Positions 9,602 to 18,552 are shown, counted from the first letter of the stretch. The stretch is 64,000 bases of DNA from Pararhizobium sp. IMCC21322 (GCF_030758295.1 NZ_CP132335.1:3014412-3078411), one strand, 5' to 3'. A program made the numbers and translations. Notes: generated by a model from the sequence alone, not told the origin.

Positions 9602-10276
9602 ATGAAAACCATTCAGGTCATTCCTGCCACCATACATGATGTTACGGAAATTGCCCGCATACATGTGGATTGTTGGCATAATTGTTATGGTTTTTTACCT
9701 TCCGAACTTGTCAGCCGGCGAAATAAAGCATTCCGCCTTGCCCAATGGAGCCAATGGATCAAAAATCCCGGTCTGGCTGAACGTCTCTACGTCATTCGTA
9801 GTGGACAGTCCGGAATCGGTTTCTGCTTTGCCAGGCCCTGTGGCGACAAAGACGCCCCATATGGGGCAGGTGAACTCCATGCAGGATATGTCCTACCAAA
9901 ATGGAGAGGAACATCAGCTGGTCCCAAACTTATGCTCACCATGGCTCAATTCCTCGAAAAGCACCATAAGATTCCGCTCATAATTTGGGTGTTTCGCCAA
10001 AATCCCATGCGACTTTGGTATGCTCAATTGGGATGGAAGAAATTCATCGAGCGCTCACGCACGATTGATGGGATACAGATTGCCGAATACGGATACATAA
10101 GTCCGCCACTTCAGCAACTTTATCATCGCTTGAATGTTATGATTGAGAACTGCGACGGGCGCGGCGTTGTGCCTCGAAGGAAACGATCTTGTCGATTGGC
10201 GCATCGTCCTGATCTTGCAGATAGTGGCATAACTCCAGAAACAGATCAGCGAATTCCTTGGGATCGCCTTCCTTAA
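9602..10276 (+). CDS. GNAT-family N-acetyltransferase with read-through tail
   Basis: GCN5-like acetyltransferase by overall pattern: an N-terminal strand-helix IQVIPATIHDVTEIARIHV, a central ELHAGYVLPKWRGTSAGPKL segment in the position of motif A (the usual R-x-x-G-x-G/A loop is only loosely kept), and WYAQLGWKKF near residue 140 in the position of motif B. Substrate unknown. GGGA lies 5 bases before the ATG. The last ~46 residues (from 10137) are arginine-rich and are exactly antisense to the 3' end of the HTH gene on the other strand, so the domain proper probably ends near residue 178 and the tail is a lost-stop extension. Confidence 0.7.
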   Translation: MKTIQVIPATIHDVTEIARIHVDCWHNCYGFLPSELVSRRNKAFRLAQWSQWIKNPGLAERLYVIRSGQSGIGFCFARPCGDKDAPYGAGELHAGYVLPKWRGTSAGPKLMLTMAQFLEKHHKIPLIIWVFRQNPMRLWYAQLGWKKFIERSRTIDGIQIAEYGYISPPLQQLYHRLNVMIENCDGRGVVPRRKRSCRLAHRPDLADSGITPETDQRIPWDRLP

Positions 10277-10526
10277 TCTGCTTGTCCTTAATAATGTGAA
10301 ACGCCACGTTGTAGACGACCCTGGATGAGATCCCGTTTCCGCCACTGCTGCCGCCATAAGGCATTTCCAGATAGTTCCGGATTATCTCTTCATCTTCGAC
10401 AGCCAGGCGGCGTTTCCCCGACAGAATTTTACTGACAACAGACACATCGCGGCCAAGTGCCTTTGCAAGACCAATGCGAGTCTTGTCCGGTTTGTCCAGA
10501 CCATCAAAAATCCAAGTCAAATCCAT
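10137..10526 (-). CDS. Small helix-turn-helix (Cro/CI-like) protein
   Basis: 129 residues. The N-terminal half has the Xre/Cro HTH pattern KTRIGLAKALGRDVSVVSKILSGKRRL (residues 14-40), the segment where CI-type proteins read DNA, followed by a short acidic, helical C-terminal domain with no recognisable enzyme or peptidase motif. Likely a DNA-binding regulator of unknown target. The start at 10526 has GGAAGGT about 8 bases upstream. Its last 140 bases overlap the tail of the convergent acetyltransferase gene. Confidence 0.75.
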   Translation of the reverse strand: MDLTWIFDGLDKPDKTRIGLAKALGRDVSVVSKILSGKRRLAVEDEEIIRNYLEMPYGGSSGGNGISSRVVYNVAFHIIKDKQIKEGDPKEFADLFLELCHYLQDQDDAPIDKIVSFEAQRRARRSSQS

Positions 10527-10775
10527 GAGCAGCTACCTTCCGTGAAATCAAGCCAACCGTTAACTGATATACTAATGCTTGGGCTCAAAACCGCAAGCGC
10601 GAACGGAAGTATCGAATGACATGGGAATGAAACGTGGGGTATTTGACCGTGGGATAATCAAAATGAGCGAGAACAACCAGCTTGCTGCAAGCAACTGAAG
10701 TTCTTCAGTTATGAAGTCAAACAAACGGAAGAAATAATTGCCCTATCACATCGGCATGCGTGCCACACAAGAAGG

Positions 10776-10851
10776 TGGCACGCCCTACGGGACTCGAACC
10801 CGTGTTTCCGCCGTGAAAGGGCGGCGTCCTAGACCGCTAGACGAAGGGCGC
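10776..10851 (-). tRNA. tRNA-Glu (anticodon TTC)
   Basis: Read on the minus strand it folds as a standard cloverleaf: acceptor GCGCCCT with AGGGCGT (terminal G-U), anticodon loop CTTTCAC between CCGCC and GGCGG, T-loop TTCGAGT, and an encoded CCA at 10778-10776. Confidence 0.97.
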
Positions 10852-10970
10852 TTCGGGAGTGGCTTATAGAGAGGATTCTTAGGGGTAGCAACCCTCATAA
10901 TCCGTCGCAGACAGTTTTTTTGAAGCCGAGCTATGCATTTCCAGAATTCCCAATTGGGGAGAGCCGGAAA

Positions 10971-11005
10971 TCCCAAACGGAGAGGGGCTGTTTCTCCATT
11001 TGGGA
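10971..11005 (-). terminator. Stem-loop after gloA (possible terminator)
   Basis: Inverted repeat of 13 bases with one mismatch (tcccaaacggaga / tctccatttggga) and a 9-base loop. It lies 38 bases past the gloA stop on the minus strand, between gloA and tRNA-Glu. Only a short T run (ATTTCC) follows, so it may end transcription weakly or act as a 3' stabiliser. Confidence 0.4.
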
Positions 11006-11042
11006 ACTAGGGAAAGGTGGCCGTAGAACTGGCAGGCCAAGC

Positions 11043-11462
11043 TTACCAGTGACCGGTATTCGGCATCGATGCCCAAGGCTCCTGAGATGGCAAAGCGTCA
11101 CCTTCTTGCAACAGTTCGAACGAAATATTATCGGGAGAGCGTACGAAAGCCATATGGCCATCCCGCGGTGGGCGGTTGATGACCACGCCCATATCCATGA
11201 GCTTTTGGCACAGCGCATAGATGTCTGCGACCCGGTAGGCCAGATGCCCGAAATTGCGTCCTTCACCATAGGGTTCCGGATCCCAATTGTGGGTCAACTC
11301 AACCTGCGCAGATTCGTCGCCTGGTGCAGATAGAAAAATCAGGGTGAAGCGTCCCTTTTCATTGTCAATGCGGCGTGTTTCCTGCAATCCGAGACCATCA
11401 CAGTAAAATTTTAAAGACGCGTCGACATCGGTCACACGGACCATTGTGTGTAGATATTTCAT
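11043..11462 (-). CDS. gloA: Lactoylglutathione lyase (glyoxalase I)
   Basis: Converts the methylglyoxal-glutathione hemithioacetal to S-lactoylglutathione in the cytoplasm. About 139 residues, normal for GloA. Motifs of the metal-dependent betaalphabetabetabeta fold are present: HTMVRVTDVDASLKFY (metal His), VELTHNWD (metal Glu), NFGHLAYRV (metal His) and ISFELLQ (metal Glu). ATG 11462 is preferred, with GGAGC 6-10 bases upstream; an in-frame ATG at 11525 would add 21 residues not typical of the family. Confidence 0.95.
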   Translation of the reverse strand: MKYLHTMVRVTDVDASLKFYCDGLGLQETRRIDNEKGRFTLIFLSAPGDESAQVELTHNWDPEPYGEGRNFGHLAYRVADIYALCQKLMDMGVVINRPPRDGHMAFVRSPDNISFELLQEGDALPSQEPWASMPNTGHW

Positions 11463-11911
11463 ATAAAGCTCCAAATGATGCAGGCCTAAATCCTTACCCA
11501 CAATATGTTTCGTTTCGCCGGGCATTCCTCGGTAATTGTCCGCTGATTATACTACCCCGCAGCTTCCACAACTACATAGGCATTGCTCCGGCAATGTGAA
11601 GAAATGATCGTCCCATAGGTCAAATCATCTTTTAAATGAGCTCGAAATTTTCATCGGCTGCCAGCAAGCTGCTTGATGAATGGGGCTGTCACAGTGTTTA
11701 ATCAAGAACAGAATCAGATGATGCGCGTCGGGGCGGATTGGTCCGGGCTTTTTGATCTTATTGCATAAGCAAAAACCGCGTGGCATTTGAAGTTGTGGGG
11801 CAGTTGGTGATTCTGACAAATCACTGACGTTTGCTGGTCTTCGTAGCGCTGCATTTTTGTGCGCAAAACAGAGGCATGCAGACAAATGCTTGGTCGTAGA
11901 GGGCAGTCTAA
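11463..11911. other. Intergenic region between gloA and the cold-shock gene
   Basis: About 450 bases with divergent genes on either side. No open frame here looks like a gene. It must hold the gloA promoter and the promoter and leader of the cold-shock protein; long structured leaders are usual for such genes, but I see no single convincing promoter. Confidence 0.5.
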
Positions 11912-12547
11912 ATGGGCGCAAAACAGCCAGAAGATGCAAGTTCTGCTCAGACCGGCGCTGATAAGGCATCGGCGACCAAAACTGAGTCCAGGGCCGGTTT
12001 GGACAGCCACATCGGCACCGAAATTCCCGTTGATATTGAAGTCGTCGCCGGGTCGATCAAATGGTTCGACGTCTCCAAGGGATACGGATTTATTGTTCCC
12101 GATGATGGAACCAACGATATTCTACTCCACGTCACGACGTTGCGCCGGGACGGCTTTCTGACCGCCATGGAAGGCGCACGGATAGTCTGTGAGGTCACTC
12201 AGCAGAGCAAGGGCTTGCAGGCCTTCCGCGTCCTGTCCATGGATTACAGCACAGCCGTGCAGCCCTCGGCCTCGGAGCCAACGCGAACGCACACACAGGT
12301 TGAGCCTGAAAGCGACATGACGCTGGTTACCGTCAAATGGTTCAACCGCACCAAGGGCTTCGGCTTTGTCACCGAAAGCGAAGAGGCCCCCGATATCTTC
12401 ATCCATATGGAGACCTTGCGCCAGTTTGGTTTGACCGAGTTGCGGCCCGGCCAAAAGGTGCTGGTTCGGTATGGCAAAGGCCCCAAGGGATTGATGTGCG
12501 CTGAAGTTCGCCCGGCCGATGGCCCTGGCCAGCCTGTATCACACTAA
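11912..12547 (+). CDS. Double cold-shock-domain protein
   Basis: 211 residues with two cold-shock (OB-fold, RNA/ssDNA-binding) domains: the first with [19 protein letters not shown] near residues 48-66 and DILLHVTTL; the second with [19 protein letters not shown] near residue 140 and DIFIHMETL, each carrying RNP1- and RNP2-like motifs. An N-terminal low-complexity stretch and a linker surround them. Two-domain CspA-like proteins of this size are typical of Hyphomicrobiales and act as RNA chaperones. AGGGC precedes the ATG. The DUF192 gene follows on the same strand, an arrangement I recognise from this order. Confidence 0.93.
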   Translation: MGAKQPEDASSAQTGADKASATKTESRAGLDSHIGTEIPVDIEVVAGSIKWFDVSKGYGFIVPDDGTNDILLHVTTLRRDGFLTAMEGARIVCEVTQQSKGLQAFRVLSMDYSTAVQPSASEPTRTHTQVEPESDMTLVTVKWFNRTKGFGFVTESEEAPDIFIHMETLRQFGLTELRPGQKVLVRYGKGPKGLMCAEVRPADGPGQPVSH

Positions 12548-12643
12548 ATTCTGCCAATATGATGTGACAAAGATTGCCTGCAGCTTTGCGGTGTGGTGAT
12601 GCTGTCATCTCCCTTTCATAAAAAACCAAGGGCATATCGGTTC

Positions 12644-13162
12644 ATGAGTAAAAATTTCGACCCAGCCAGATTCCGCCGCGGGCTCAGCACGATAGTCGTC
12701 GCAGTCGCTCTGCTTTTTGGAAGCGCGCACTTTCCGCTGGCCGCGCAGCAGCCCCAATCCATCGCTCCAAATCCGGTGTTTTTATCAATCGAGACGAGAA
12801 CGGGCGTTCAGCGTTTCATTGTTGAGATTGCTGATGAACAAAAGGAGCGGGAAGTTGGCCTGATGTTCAGGGAAGAACTACCGCAGGACCAGGGTATGCT
12901 GTTTGATTTCGGCATAGACCGGCTGGTCTCAATGTGGATGCGCAACACGCCATTGTCACTGGATATGGTATTTATCAATCGCGCAGGGACGGTTGTTCGG
13001 GTCGCAGAAAACACCACACCATTCTCGACAAACATTATCTCATCGGGAGAGCCCATACGCTATGTATTGGAACTCAATGCCGGCGTTGCGTCAGATAATG
13101 GAATTCGATCTGGAGATAAGGTGATGCATCCATTGCTCGTCAAGAATCTCAGTTCCGACTGA
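12644..13162 (+). CDS. Exported DUF192 family protein
   Basis: About 172 residues. A signal peptide or N-terminal anchor spans residues 10-35 (Val/Ala/Leu core, ending near AAQQPQ). The rest is the DUF192 (COG1430) domain: EREVGLMFREELPQDQGMLFDF, MWMRNTPLSLDMVFI and GEPIRYVLELNAG are its conserved blocks. Function is not established. ATG 12644 places the signal peptide at the N-terminus; an in-frame start at 12593 is possible. It follows the cold-shock gene by about 95 bases. Confidence 0.85.
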   Translation: MSKNFDPARFRRGLSTIVVAVALLFGSAHFPLAAQQPQSIAPNPVFLSIETRTGVQRFIVEIADEQKEREVGLMFREELPQDQGMLFDFGIDRLVSMWMRNTPLSLDMVFINRAGTVVRVAENTTPFSTNIISSGEPIRYVLELNAGVASDNGIRSGDKVMHPLLVKNLSSD

Positions 13163-13304
13163 GTCCGACAGCTTGCCCAAAAAGCGGATTTTCAGCTGGT
13201 CGATTCAACCTTTTTGTAATTTCCCCAAAACGGCTCTTGTCGTGGCTCAATAGTCCGTGTAAGAGGCGTGTCTCTGGCGCAGGAAACTGTTTCAGATATT
13301 GGTA

Positions 13305-13381
13305 CGGGGTATAGCTCAGCCTGGTAGAGCACTGGTTTTGGGAACCAGGGGTCGAGAGTTCGAATCTTTCTGCCCCGACCA
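13305..13381 (+). tRNA. tRNA-Pro (anticodon TGG)
   Basis: 77-base cloverleaf: acceptor CGGGGTA with TGCCCCG, anticodon loop TTTTGGG carrying TGG between ACTGG and CCAGG, T-loop TTCGAAT, encoded CCA at the 3' end. It reads wobble proline codons. Confidence 0.97.
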
Positions 13382-13424
13382 TTTTTCACAAAAAAATCGA
13401 TTGTCTTTGGCGCGTCATTCGGGC

Positions 13425-13488
13425 GCCCCCAAAGCACTCTGGCTGCCGCCGCGTGGTGCCGCGCAGGCGACCAGAGTGCTTTGGGGGC
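13425..13488. repeat. Perfect 18-bp inverted repeat
   Basis: Arms gcccccaaagcactctgg (13425-13442) and its exact complement (13471-13488) enclose a 28-base GC-rich loop that can pair further after one mismatch. It lies between tRNA-Pro and the NDUFS4-like gene, in the presumed leader of the latter. No T run follows on either strand nearby, so a simple terminator is unlikely. Confidence 0.8.
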
Positions 13489-13595
13489 ATTCGATAGTTG
13501 TCAGCTCGGTAAAAACCCAATTCGCTTCTTGCCACATCATGGATGGTGGCTGTATCTATGGTCACACCACTCTGCTGCAAACCCAAGAGTTCAAA

Positions 13596-13901
13596 ATGGT
13601 CGCACGTATCTACCAGCCAACAAAAAATCCGATGCAATCAGGACGGGGTAAAACCGATAACTGGATTCTCGAATATGTTCGGGAAACGCCACGAAAGATT
13701 GAGCCTTTGATGGGATACACCTCCTCATCGGACATGAAGCAGCAGATCAAGTTGAATTTTGACAGCCAGGAAGACGCCGTTGCCTATGCTGAGAGGAATG
13801 GCATTGCCTATCAACTTGCCAATCAGAAACAGCGCAAAATCCGGCTGACATCCTACTCCGAAAATTTCAAGTTTGACCGCAAACAATCGTGGACACACTA
13901 G
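13596..13901 (+). CDS. NADH-ubiquinone oxidoreductase NDUFS4-like subunit
   Basis: 101 residues matching the ETC complex I subunit family (NDUFS4/18 kDa accessory subunit): [24 protein letters not shown], then [27 protein letters not shown] and the C-terminal [12 protein letters not shown]. It is an alphaproteobacterial accessory subunit of respiratory complex I on the cytoplasmic side. The frame is open upstream through tRNA-Pro, but the family start is the ATG at 13596 with AAGAG before it. Placed between tRNA-Pro and tRNA-Arg. Confidence 0.93.
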   Translation: MVARIYQPTKNPMQSGRGKTDNWILEYVRETPRKIEPLMGYTSSSDMKQQIKLNFDSQEDAVAYAERNGIAYQLANQKQRKIRLTSYSENFKFDRKQSWTH

Positions 13902-13917
13902 CTTTCACCAAAATTCA

Positions 13918-13994
13918 GGCCCCGTAGCTCAGCTGGATAGAGCAGCGGACTTCTAATCCGCAGGTCGTAGGTTCGAGTCCTACCGGGGTCACCA
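13918..13994 (+). tRNA. tRNA-Arg (anticodon TCT)
   Basis: 77-base cloverleaf: acceptor GGCCCCG with CGGGGTC (one G-U), anticodon loop TTCTAAT between GCGGA and TCCGC, T-loop TTCGAGT, encoded CCA. It reads AGA codons. It starts 16 bases after the NDUFS4-like gene. Confidence 0.97.
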
Positions 13995-14165
13995 TTTTTC
14001 AATAAAATGCATTATATTCCAATACGTTAATCGTCCTTGCGCCATTTTTAGTCCATGTAACGCGCATTCTGGCGGTCCTGCTCGGTCACATTATGAGCGC
14101 GTCATATTCCCAAGGTCCTTTTGGGATCGGCTTTTGCCATAGCCAGTATGAAGAAACCGCAGCAC

Positions 14166-15557
14166 CTAGTCGCCTGTCATAGAGGCGATCATCTCGGCGG
14201 CCTTATCCCGTGCTCGTTCCATACTTCCGGCGGCAAATAATGAAATGCGAACTGGATAGGAGTTCAATTCAAAATCTTCCTGTCTTGGCAGGTAATTCAA
14301 AAATCCATTGCACACATCCAAGACGAGCACTGTGAAGTCTGGAAATTTTTCACGAAGAGAAGTCTGGACGTCACTGTAAAATTCAACTGGCGCACCGACA
14401 AGAAATGATTTTCCCAACTTCCAGACATAAATAGGCAGATCGAATTCTGCCACATCTCCAACCTTTTCGCGTAAGGCCAATCTACGCTGCGCTCTTTCTT
14501 TTTCGAATCCCTCGGGTGCGCTTTCATATTCTGCGCGGCATTCATCGATTGAAGGTAATTGGCCGACTTCAAGCTTCACGCTGCCCTTTTTAGCTTCCGC
14601 AGAATGATCAGGTTTTTGTTTTTCAAATCGCCAAAGCCCCAAAGTCGCGCCAGATTCCAGACGTTTGTCGAACACCATTCTTTCGCCGGGGCGAAAAAGC
14701 CCGGCGAGAACGGACAGCGCAGCGTATCCAAGCTCGCGCCCGTTTTGATCTGCAGCTTCAGCGTCGGCTTCAAAGCTGCGGCGCGGAGTCAATTCACCAT
14801 CAGCACCGTGCAGAAACACGCAAACGGCACCGTCGGTTTCGCGTTCCACCAATTCGCGCATCGCCCCGATGTAATCCGGTGAGGTCAATCGGTTTTCGCC
14901 ACCCAATGAGGTCGGATGCGCAGCATAGTGAACCAGCGTCGCCTGGATGGTTCCTGACGTATCGGAAATGCGCCCGGCGACAAGCGTGTCCTCGGCCTTG
15001 GTCAATGGATTGACACCACAGACAATTTCACCCGTCTCAGGCAAAACCAGATCGCGATTATACGCAAGCCCGCATTTGCCGGTGCCCCAGCTTAGAATTG
15101 ATGGCTTCATTGAAGCCTTGGCCGAGTTGGCAATTTTTATGCAGGCTTCAACGATTTCAGAACGATATTGCGGAATGAGATCACCACCTGGCGCAGCGAT
15201 CAGGGCAGGGTCCGTGAAGGGGGCAGCATGACTGTGGGACAGCTGCAATATCAGCCTCCCAGGTGAAATACCCAAGGCGGTTTCGATGGGGTTCCTTATG
15301 CTTTCTTCGTCCTCTTTTGACATCCAGACCATAAGGTCGAGAGTCATGAAGAAAAGAGGTTCGTCGTTTTCGGGCGCAGCGAATGCAAGACAAGTTGCGC
15401 GCAGGGGACGATGGAGACCCTCTGATAAATCATGTTTGGCGCTGCCCCATGTGCGGGCATACATGCCCTTGGGCGGGTTTATTTCGGTGAATGCCACGCC
15501 AATCAGACCGTCAAATTCGTTTTGTGCTAAAGCGGGAATTGAGTTTTGGTCAGGCAT
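14166..15557 (-). CDS. Neutral/alkaline ceramidase-fold hydrolase (no signal peptide)
   Basis: 463 residues resembling the N-terminal catalytic domain of neutral/alkaline non-lysosomal ceramidases. The metal-binding and active-site blocks can be traced: LQLSHSHAAPF (compare the THTH-SGP block), VHYAAHPTSLGGENRLTSPDYIG (compare HGTSM-N-SxDN) and LHGADGELTPR (compare NAGDVSPN). It lacks a visible signal peptide and the C-terminal immunoglobulin-like domain, so it is probably a cytoplasmic amidase or hydrolase of an imported compound rather than a secreted ceramidase. It is the last gene of the minus-strand ABC/RraA operon, 59 bases after the ATPase gene. The substrate is unknown. Confidence 0.75.
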   Translation of the reverse strand: MPDQNSIPALAQNEFDGLIGVAFTEINPPKGMYARTWGSAKHDLSEGLHRPLRATCLAFAAPENDEPLFFMTLDLMVWMSKEDEESIRNPIETALGISPGRLILQLSHSHAAPFTDPALIAAPGGDLIPQYRSEIVEACIKIANSAKASMKPSILSWGTGKCGLAYNRDLVLPETGEIVCGVNPLTKAEDTLVAGRISDTSGTIQATLVHYAAHPTSLGGENRLTSPDYIGAMRELVERETDGAVCVFLHGADGELTPRRSFEADAEAADQNGRELGYAALSVLAGLFRPGERMVFDKRLESGATLGLWRFEKQKPDHSAEAKKGSVKLEVGQLPSIDECRAEYESAPEGFEKERAQRRLALREKVGDVAEFDLPIYVWKLGKSFLVGAPVEFYSDVQTSLREKFPDFTVLVLDVCNGFLNYLPRQEDFELNSYPVRISLFAAGSMERARDKAAEMIASMTGD

Positions 15558-15616
15558 TGGCTGATTTCCGGTTTATGGCCAGCTGATGGAATGTCCTGCT
15601 GGCGTTGAATGCGACA

Positions 15617-16414
15617 TCAGGATGCAATTTTCGCATCTTGATCATCTCTGAAATGGAGGTCACGCAGGAACTCGGTAAGCTCGGTGTAGGTCATGGATTT
15701 GGCTTCGCAATCCAGAACAAGTTGCCCCCGATCCAGGACAATCAGCCGATCGCAAACAGCGTGTACGTGGTGGATATTATGTTCAATATAGATGCAGGAC
15801 CGGCCGTTTTCCTTGATTGAACGAATAAAATTCAGAACTTTTTCAACTTCTGAAAGCGCCAGTGCCACTGTTGGTTCATCAAGAACGATCAAATCGCTGT
15901 CAAAATGCATTGCGCGGCCAATGGCAACGCCTTGTCGTTCACCGCCGGACAATCGCCCCACCGGTGTATCGACATCTATGCCCGCGCTGCGGAAACCAAT
16001 GGTCTCACGCATTATTTGTTCTGAAATGCGTTTTTGTTCGCGCACTTTTATGAAACCGAAAGCATTCGTCAAAGGGCGTCCGACAAAAAAGTTCCGCCAT
16101 AACGGCTGTTTGGTGCCTAGAGAAGAGGTTTGATAAACGGTCTCAATGCGAAGCTCGTGCGCGCGCTGGACTGAATAATTTGAAAAATCGACGCGCTCGC
16201 CACGAATGAAGACCTCACCGGTGGTTGGTGTTTCGACGCCGGTCATTATCTTGATCAGTGTCGACTTTCCCGCCCCATTGTCGCCAATCAAGCCAACAAT
16301 TTCGTTGCTTCCAATCTCCAGCGAAACATCCTGAAGGCTGACAACCGGCCCGTAAGCCTTGCCGACATTATTCAGGCGTACGATGGGTTGATCGGCATTG
16401 GCTTGATCTGCCAT
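15617..16414 (-). CDS. ABC sugar-type transporter ATP-binding protein (single domain)
   Basis: About 265 residues with one nucleotide-binding domain: Walker A GDNGAGKST, signature LSGGERQGVAIGRAM, Walker B LIVLDEPT and a switch His in YIEHNIHH. It is most like the half-size FrcA/RbsA-type ATPases of the CUT2 group (most RbsA proteins have two such domains). ATG 16414 is taken as start because the intergenic hairpin at 16455-16483 then lies outside the gene; an in-frame ATG at 16489 overlaps that hairpin. It energises the adjacent permease. Confidence 0.9.
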   Translation of the reverse strand: MADQANADQPIVRLNNVGKAYGPVVSLQDVSLEIGSNEIVGLIGDNGAGKSTLIKIMTGVETPTTGEVFIRGERVDFSNYSVQRAHELRIETVYQTSSLGTKQPLWRNFFVGRPLTNAFGFIKVREQKRISEQIMRETIGFRSAGIDVDTPVGRLSGGERQGVAIGRAMHFDSDLIVLDEPTVALALSEVEKVLNFIRSIKENGRSCIYIEHNIHHVHAVCDRLIVLDRGQLVLDCEAKSMTYTELTEFLRDLHFRDDQDAKIAS

Positions 16415-16454
16415 CTGGGAGGTCCAATCTGTCGTCTTGAAAGGCTGTGGATTG

Positions 16455-16483
16455 GCAGGGGCGATGTTGATTTTCGCCCCTGC
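16455..16483 (-). other. Stem-loop between binding-protein and ATPase genes
   Basis: Perfect 10-bp stem (gcaggggcga / tcgcccctgc) with a 9-base loop, 9 bases past the stop of the binding-protein gene. No T run follows. Such hairpins commonly protect upstream mRNA and let the binding protein be made in excess of the membrane components. Confidence 0.65.
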
Positions 16484-16492
16484 ATGCAAAGC

Positions 16493-17473
16493 TTATCGGA
16501 GTCCTTGGGCAACCAGGCTCTCGATCATTTCAACATTATCCTTCGTGACAACACCACCGCCGGTGTTCAAAAACAGGCCTCCAAGCCCGTATTTGACTTC
16601 CAGCACGGCTGCGACCACAGGCATGAAACCTTGAAGGTAAGGCTGCTGGTCAAGCACGAGTGTCAGATACCCACGCTTTACTTCGTCGATTGCTGCAGGC
16701 GAAATGTCGAAGCCAGCGGTAACAATTTCACCGGCTTCTTTTCCGGCATCGCGAACGACTTTTCCAAGGAATGCAGTGATGCCACCATGTCCCGGTACAA
16801 TGATGCCCCGGGTGTCGGGATTGCTTTCCAGATAGCTGACAAGAACCGGCACAGCGAGTGACGCATCCTGAACAGCTTCATTGGACCACTGCAATTTGTC
16901 ATAGGCAATGCCTGCTTCATCCAGAGCCGCAAGCGACCCTTCAGCAACATTGGCGCCTGGTGCGCCTTCAATAAAGGCGCCGTAGACGACAACTTTATCA
17001 CCGGCAGTCAATCCGCCTTCCTGGGCAGCCAGGCGCGCGAGATTGACGCCGGCGTCGTAATTATTGAGACCGAAGTAACTGGCACCAGAACCCGGAAGGT
17101 TGTTATTGCCAACAACGACCGTTACGCCGTCGCTCTTTGCACGATTGAGGAATGCCGTCATAGCATCTGTACCCGGATGCCCCATGACGATGATTGCGTC
17201 TGGTGCTCCCGCCAGAGCCTCGTTTGCCTGCTGTAGCATCCGCTGCGGGTTCCATTGCGAGTGCTGTTCAATCAGGTTCACGTCAAGAACGCGCGCTGCA
17301 TCGCGCGCGCCAAGTTCCCGCGCAAGTGTGGCGGGACCGCCAGGATTTCCACCCAGCTGCATATAGATTGTCAGGCCGCCATCAACCGGATCCCGGTCCT
17401 GGGCGGGCACTTCGCTTGTGCCTATCGTGAAGGCAGCGAGGCCAATTAGGACTGTACCTATTAAGCTTTTCAT
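16493..17473 (-). CDS. ABC transporter periplasmic sugar-type binding protein
   Basis: About 326 residues. Signal peptide at residues 1-23 (MKSLIGTVLIGLAAF core, cleavage near PAQDRD). The mature protein is a type I periplasmic-binding (RbsB-like, Peripla_BP_4) fold: repeating beta-alpha units such as APDAIIVMGHPGTDAMTAFLNRAKSDGVTVV and an ESNPDTRGIIVPG segment before the hinge. AGGAGG gives a strong ribosome site before the ATG at 17473. The ligand is not predictable; the neighbouring ceramidase-like hydrolase and RraA-like protein argue against simple ribose uptake. Confidence 0.9.
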   Translation of the reverse strand: MKSLIGTVLIGLAAFTIGTSEVPAQDRDPVDGGLTIYMQLGGNPGGPATLARELGARDAARVLDVNLIEQHSQWNPQRMLQQANEALAGAPDAIIVMGHPGTDAMTAFLNRAKSDGVTVVVGNNNLPGSGASYFGLNNYDAGVNLARLAAQEGGLTAGDKVVVYGAFIEGAPGANVAEGSLAALDEAGIAYDKLQWSNEAVQDASLAVPVLVSYLESNPDTRGIIVPGHGGITAFLGKVVRDAGKEAGEIVTAGFDISPAAIDEVKRGYLTLVLDQQPYLQGFMPVVAAVLEVKYGLGGLFLNTGGGVVTKDNVEMIESLVAQGLR

Positions 17474-17516
17474 TTCTGGTGTTCCTCCTGTTTCAATTTG
17501 ATTTTTTACAAGTCGT

Positions 17517-18551
17517 TCAGCGACTTGGCATTTTGGTCCGCAACATGCGCACCAGCGGAACCTTGTCCGGATCTTCAATGATCGCGTTGGCGGTCACTGA
17601 CAGAATGAAGACAAAGCCAATAAAGAAGCGGGTCCAAAACCCCTGAATTCCTGACGCAACCAATCCAGCTTCGATAACGGTGACAATGAAAGCCGCGAAG
17701 ACTGTGCCGACAACCTTGCCGGACCCGCCAAAAATGGATGTGCCGCCAATAAAAACAGCAGCAATGACCGTCAACAAATAGCCCATGCCCTGACTGGAGA
17801 AATAGGCCGTCGTTTCAAGCGTCAGCAAAACGCCACCGACAGCTGCCAGCGCACCGGACAATGTGAAGAGTTTTATTTTTTCACGCGTTGCGTTGATGCC
17901 GACCACCCGGGCGACTTCAAGATTGTCGCCGATGAACAGAAGGCTTTCACCAAACCGGTGCCGATTGAGAAGCATCCAGATAAACGCTGAAATTAACAGC
18001 GCCCAAATCATCTGAGCTGGAAAAACACCGCCAATCCGCCCAACAAACAAGCTGTGCATCGCGGTTCCGTAAATGTCGGGAATCGCGAGTTGAATACCGC
18101 CGGACAACACGGTTACCAACCCACCCCAAAGGAACAGCATGGCCAGGGTCGCGATAAGGGAAGGGATGCCAAGAAGCGTAACAACAAGGCCGTTAACAAG
18201 GCCCATGCCAGCGCCGACTGCAACGGCGCAGGCAAATGCAAACCAGGTAACATCCCATTGTTTGAACATGATGCCAAACACGAAGCTTGCAGCTGCGACC
18301 ACCGACGGAAATGATAAATCCATTTCGCCAGCGACAGCCACCAGAGTCACACCAAGGGCGATTATCAACGGCGGCGGAACAGTAGCCATGAAGCTCATGT
18401 AAACCCGATAACCCAGAAACGCCCTGGGCGCTGTGATCATGAAGATCAAAATCAGAAGCACAAATACGAGCGCAATCGATGCGCCGTCTAGTTGAAAAAA
18501 TCGGCGGATCAAGCCAGGTTCGGTCTTAGTGGGGGAGGGCTTACCCTGCAT
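17517..18551 (-). CDS. ABC sugar-type transporter permease (RbsC family)
   Basis: 344 residues, about ten hydrophobic spans, with the CUT2 permease blocks: a Gly-Glu-Met-Asp-Leu-Ser segment (residues 76-81), LVNGLVVTLLGIPSLIATLAM near residue 125, and the C-terminal GGTSIFGGSGKVVGT. One permease gene is enough for a homodimeric channel in this class. It starts 1 base before the end of the preceding RraA gene region (stop of rraA-like gene at 18553), so translation is coupled. Inner membrane. Confidence 0.93.
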   Translation of the reverse strand: MQGKPSPTKTEPGLIRRFFQLDGASIALVFVLLILIFMITAPRAFLGYRVYMSFMATVPPPLIIALGVTLVAVAGEMDLSFPSVVAAASFVFGIMFKQWDVTWFAFACAVAVGAGMGLVNGLVVTLLGIPSLIATLAMLFLWGGLVTVLSGGIQLAIPDIYGTAMHSLFVGRIGGVFPAQMIWALLISAFIWMLLNRHRFGESLLFIGDNLEVARVVGINATREKIKLFTLSGALAAVGGVLLTLETTAYFSSQGMGYLLTVIAAVFIGGTSIFGGSGKVVGTVFAAFIVTVIEAGLVASGIQGFWTRFFIGFVFILSVTANAIIEDPDKVPLVRMLRTKMPSR

Positions 18552-18552
18552 A

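Noticed and set aside
10949-10958. Palindrome CCCAATTGGG
   Set aside because: Short, isolated, and not placed at a promoter I can identify; the larger inverted repeat at 10971 is the clearer structure.
13299-13595. N-terminal extension of the NDUFS4-like frame
   Set aside because: It runs through tRNA-Pro and the inverted repeat; the family begins at the ATG at 13596.
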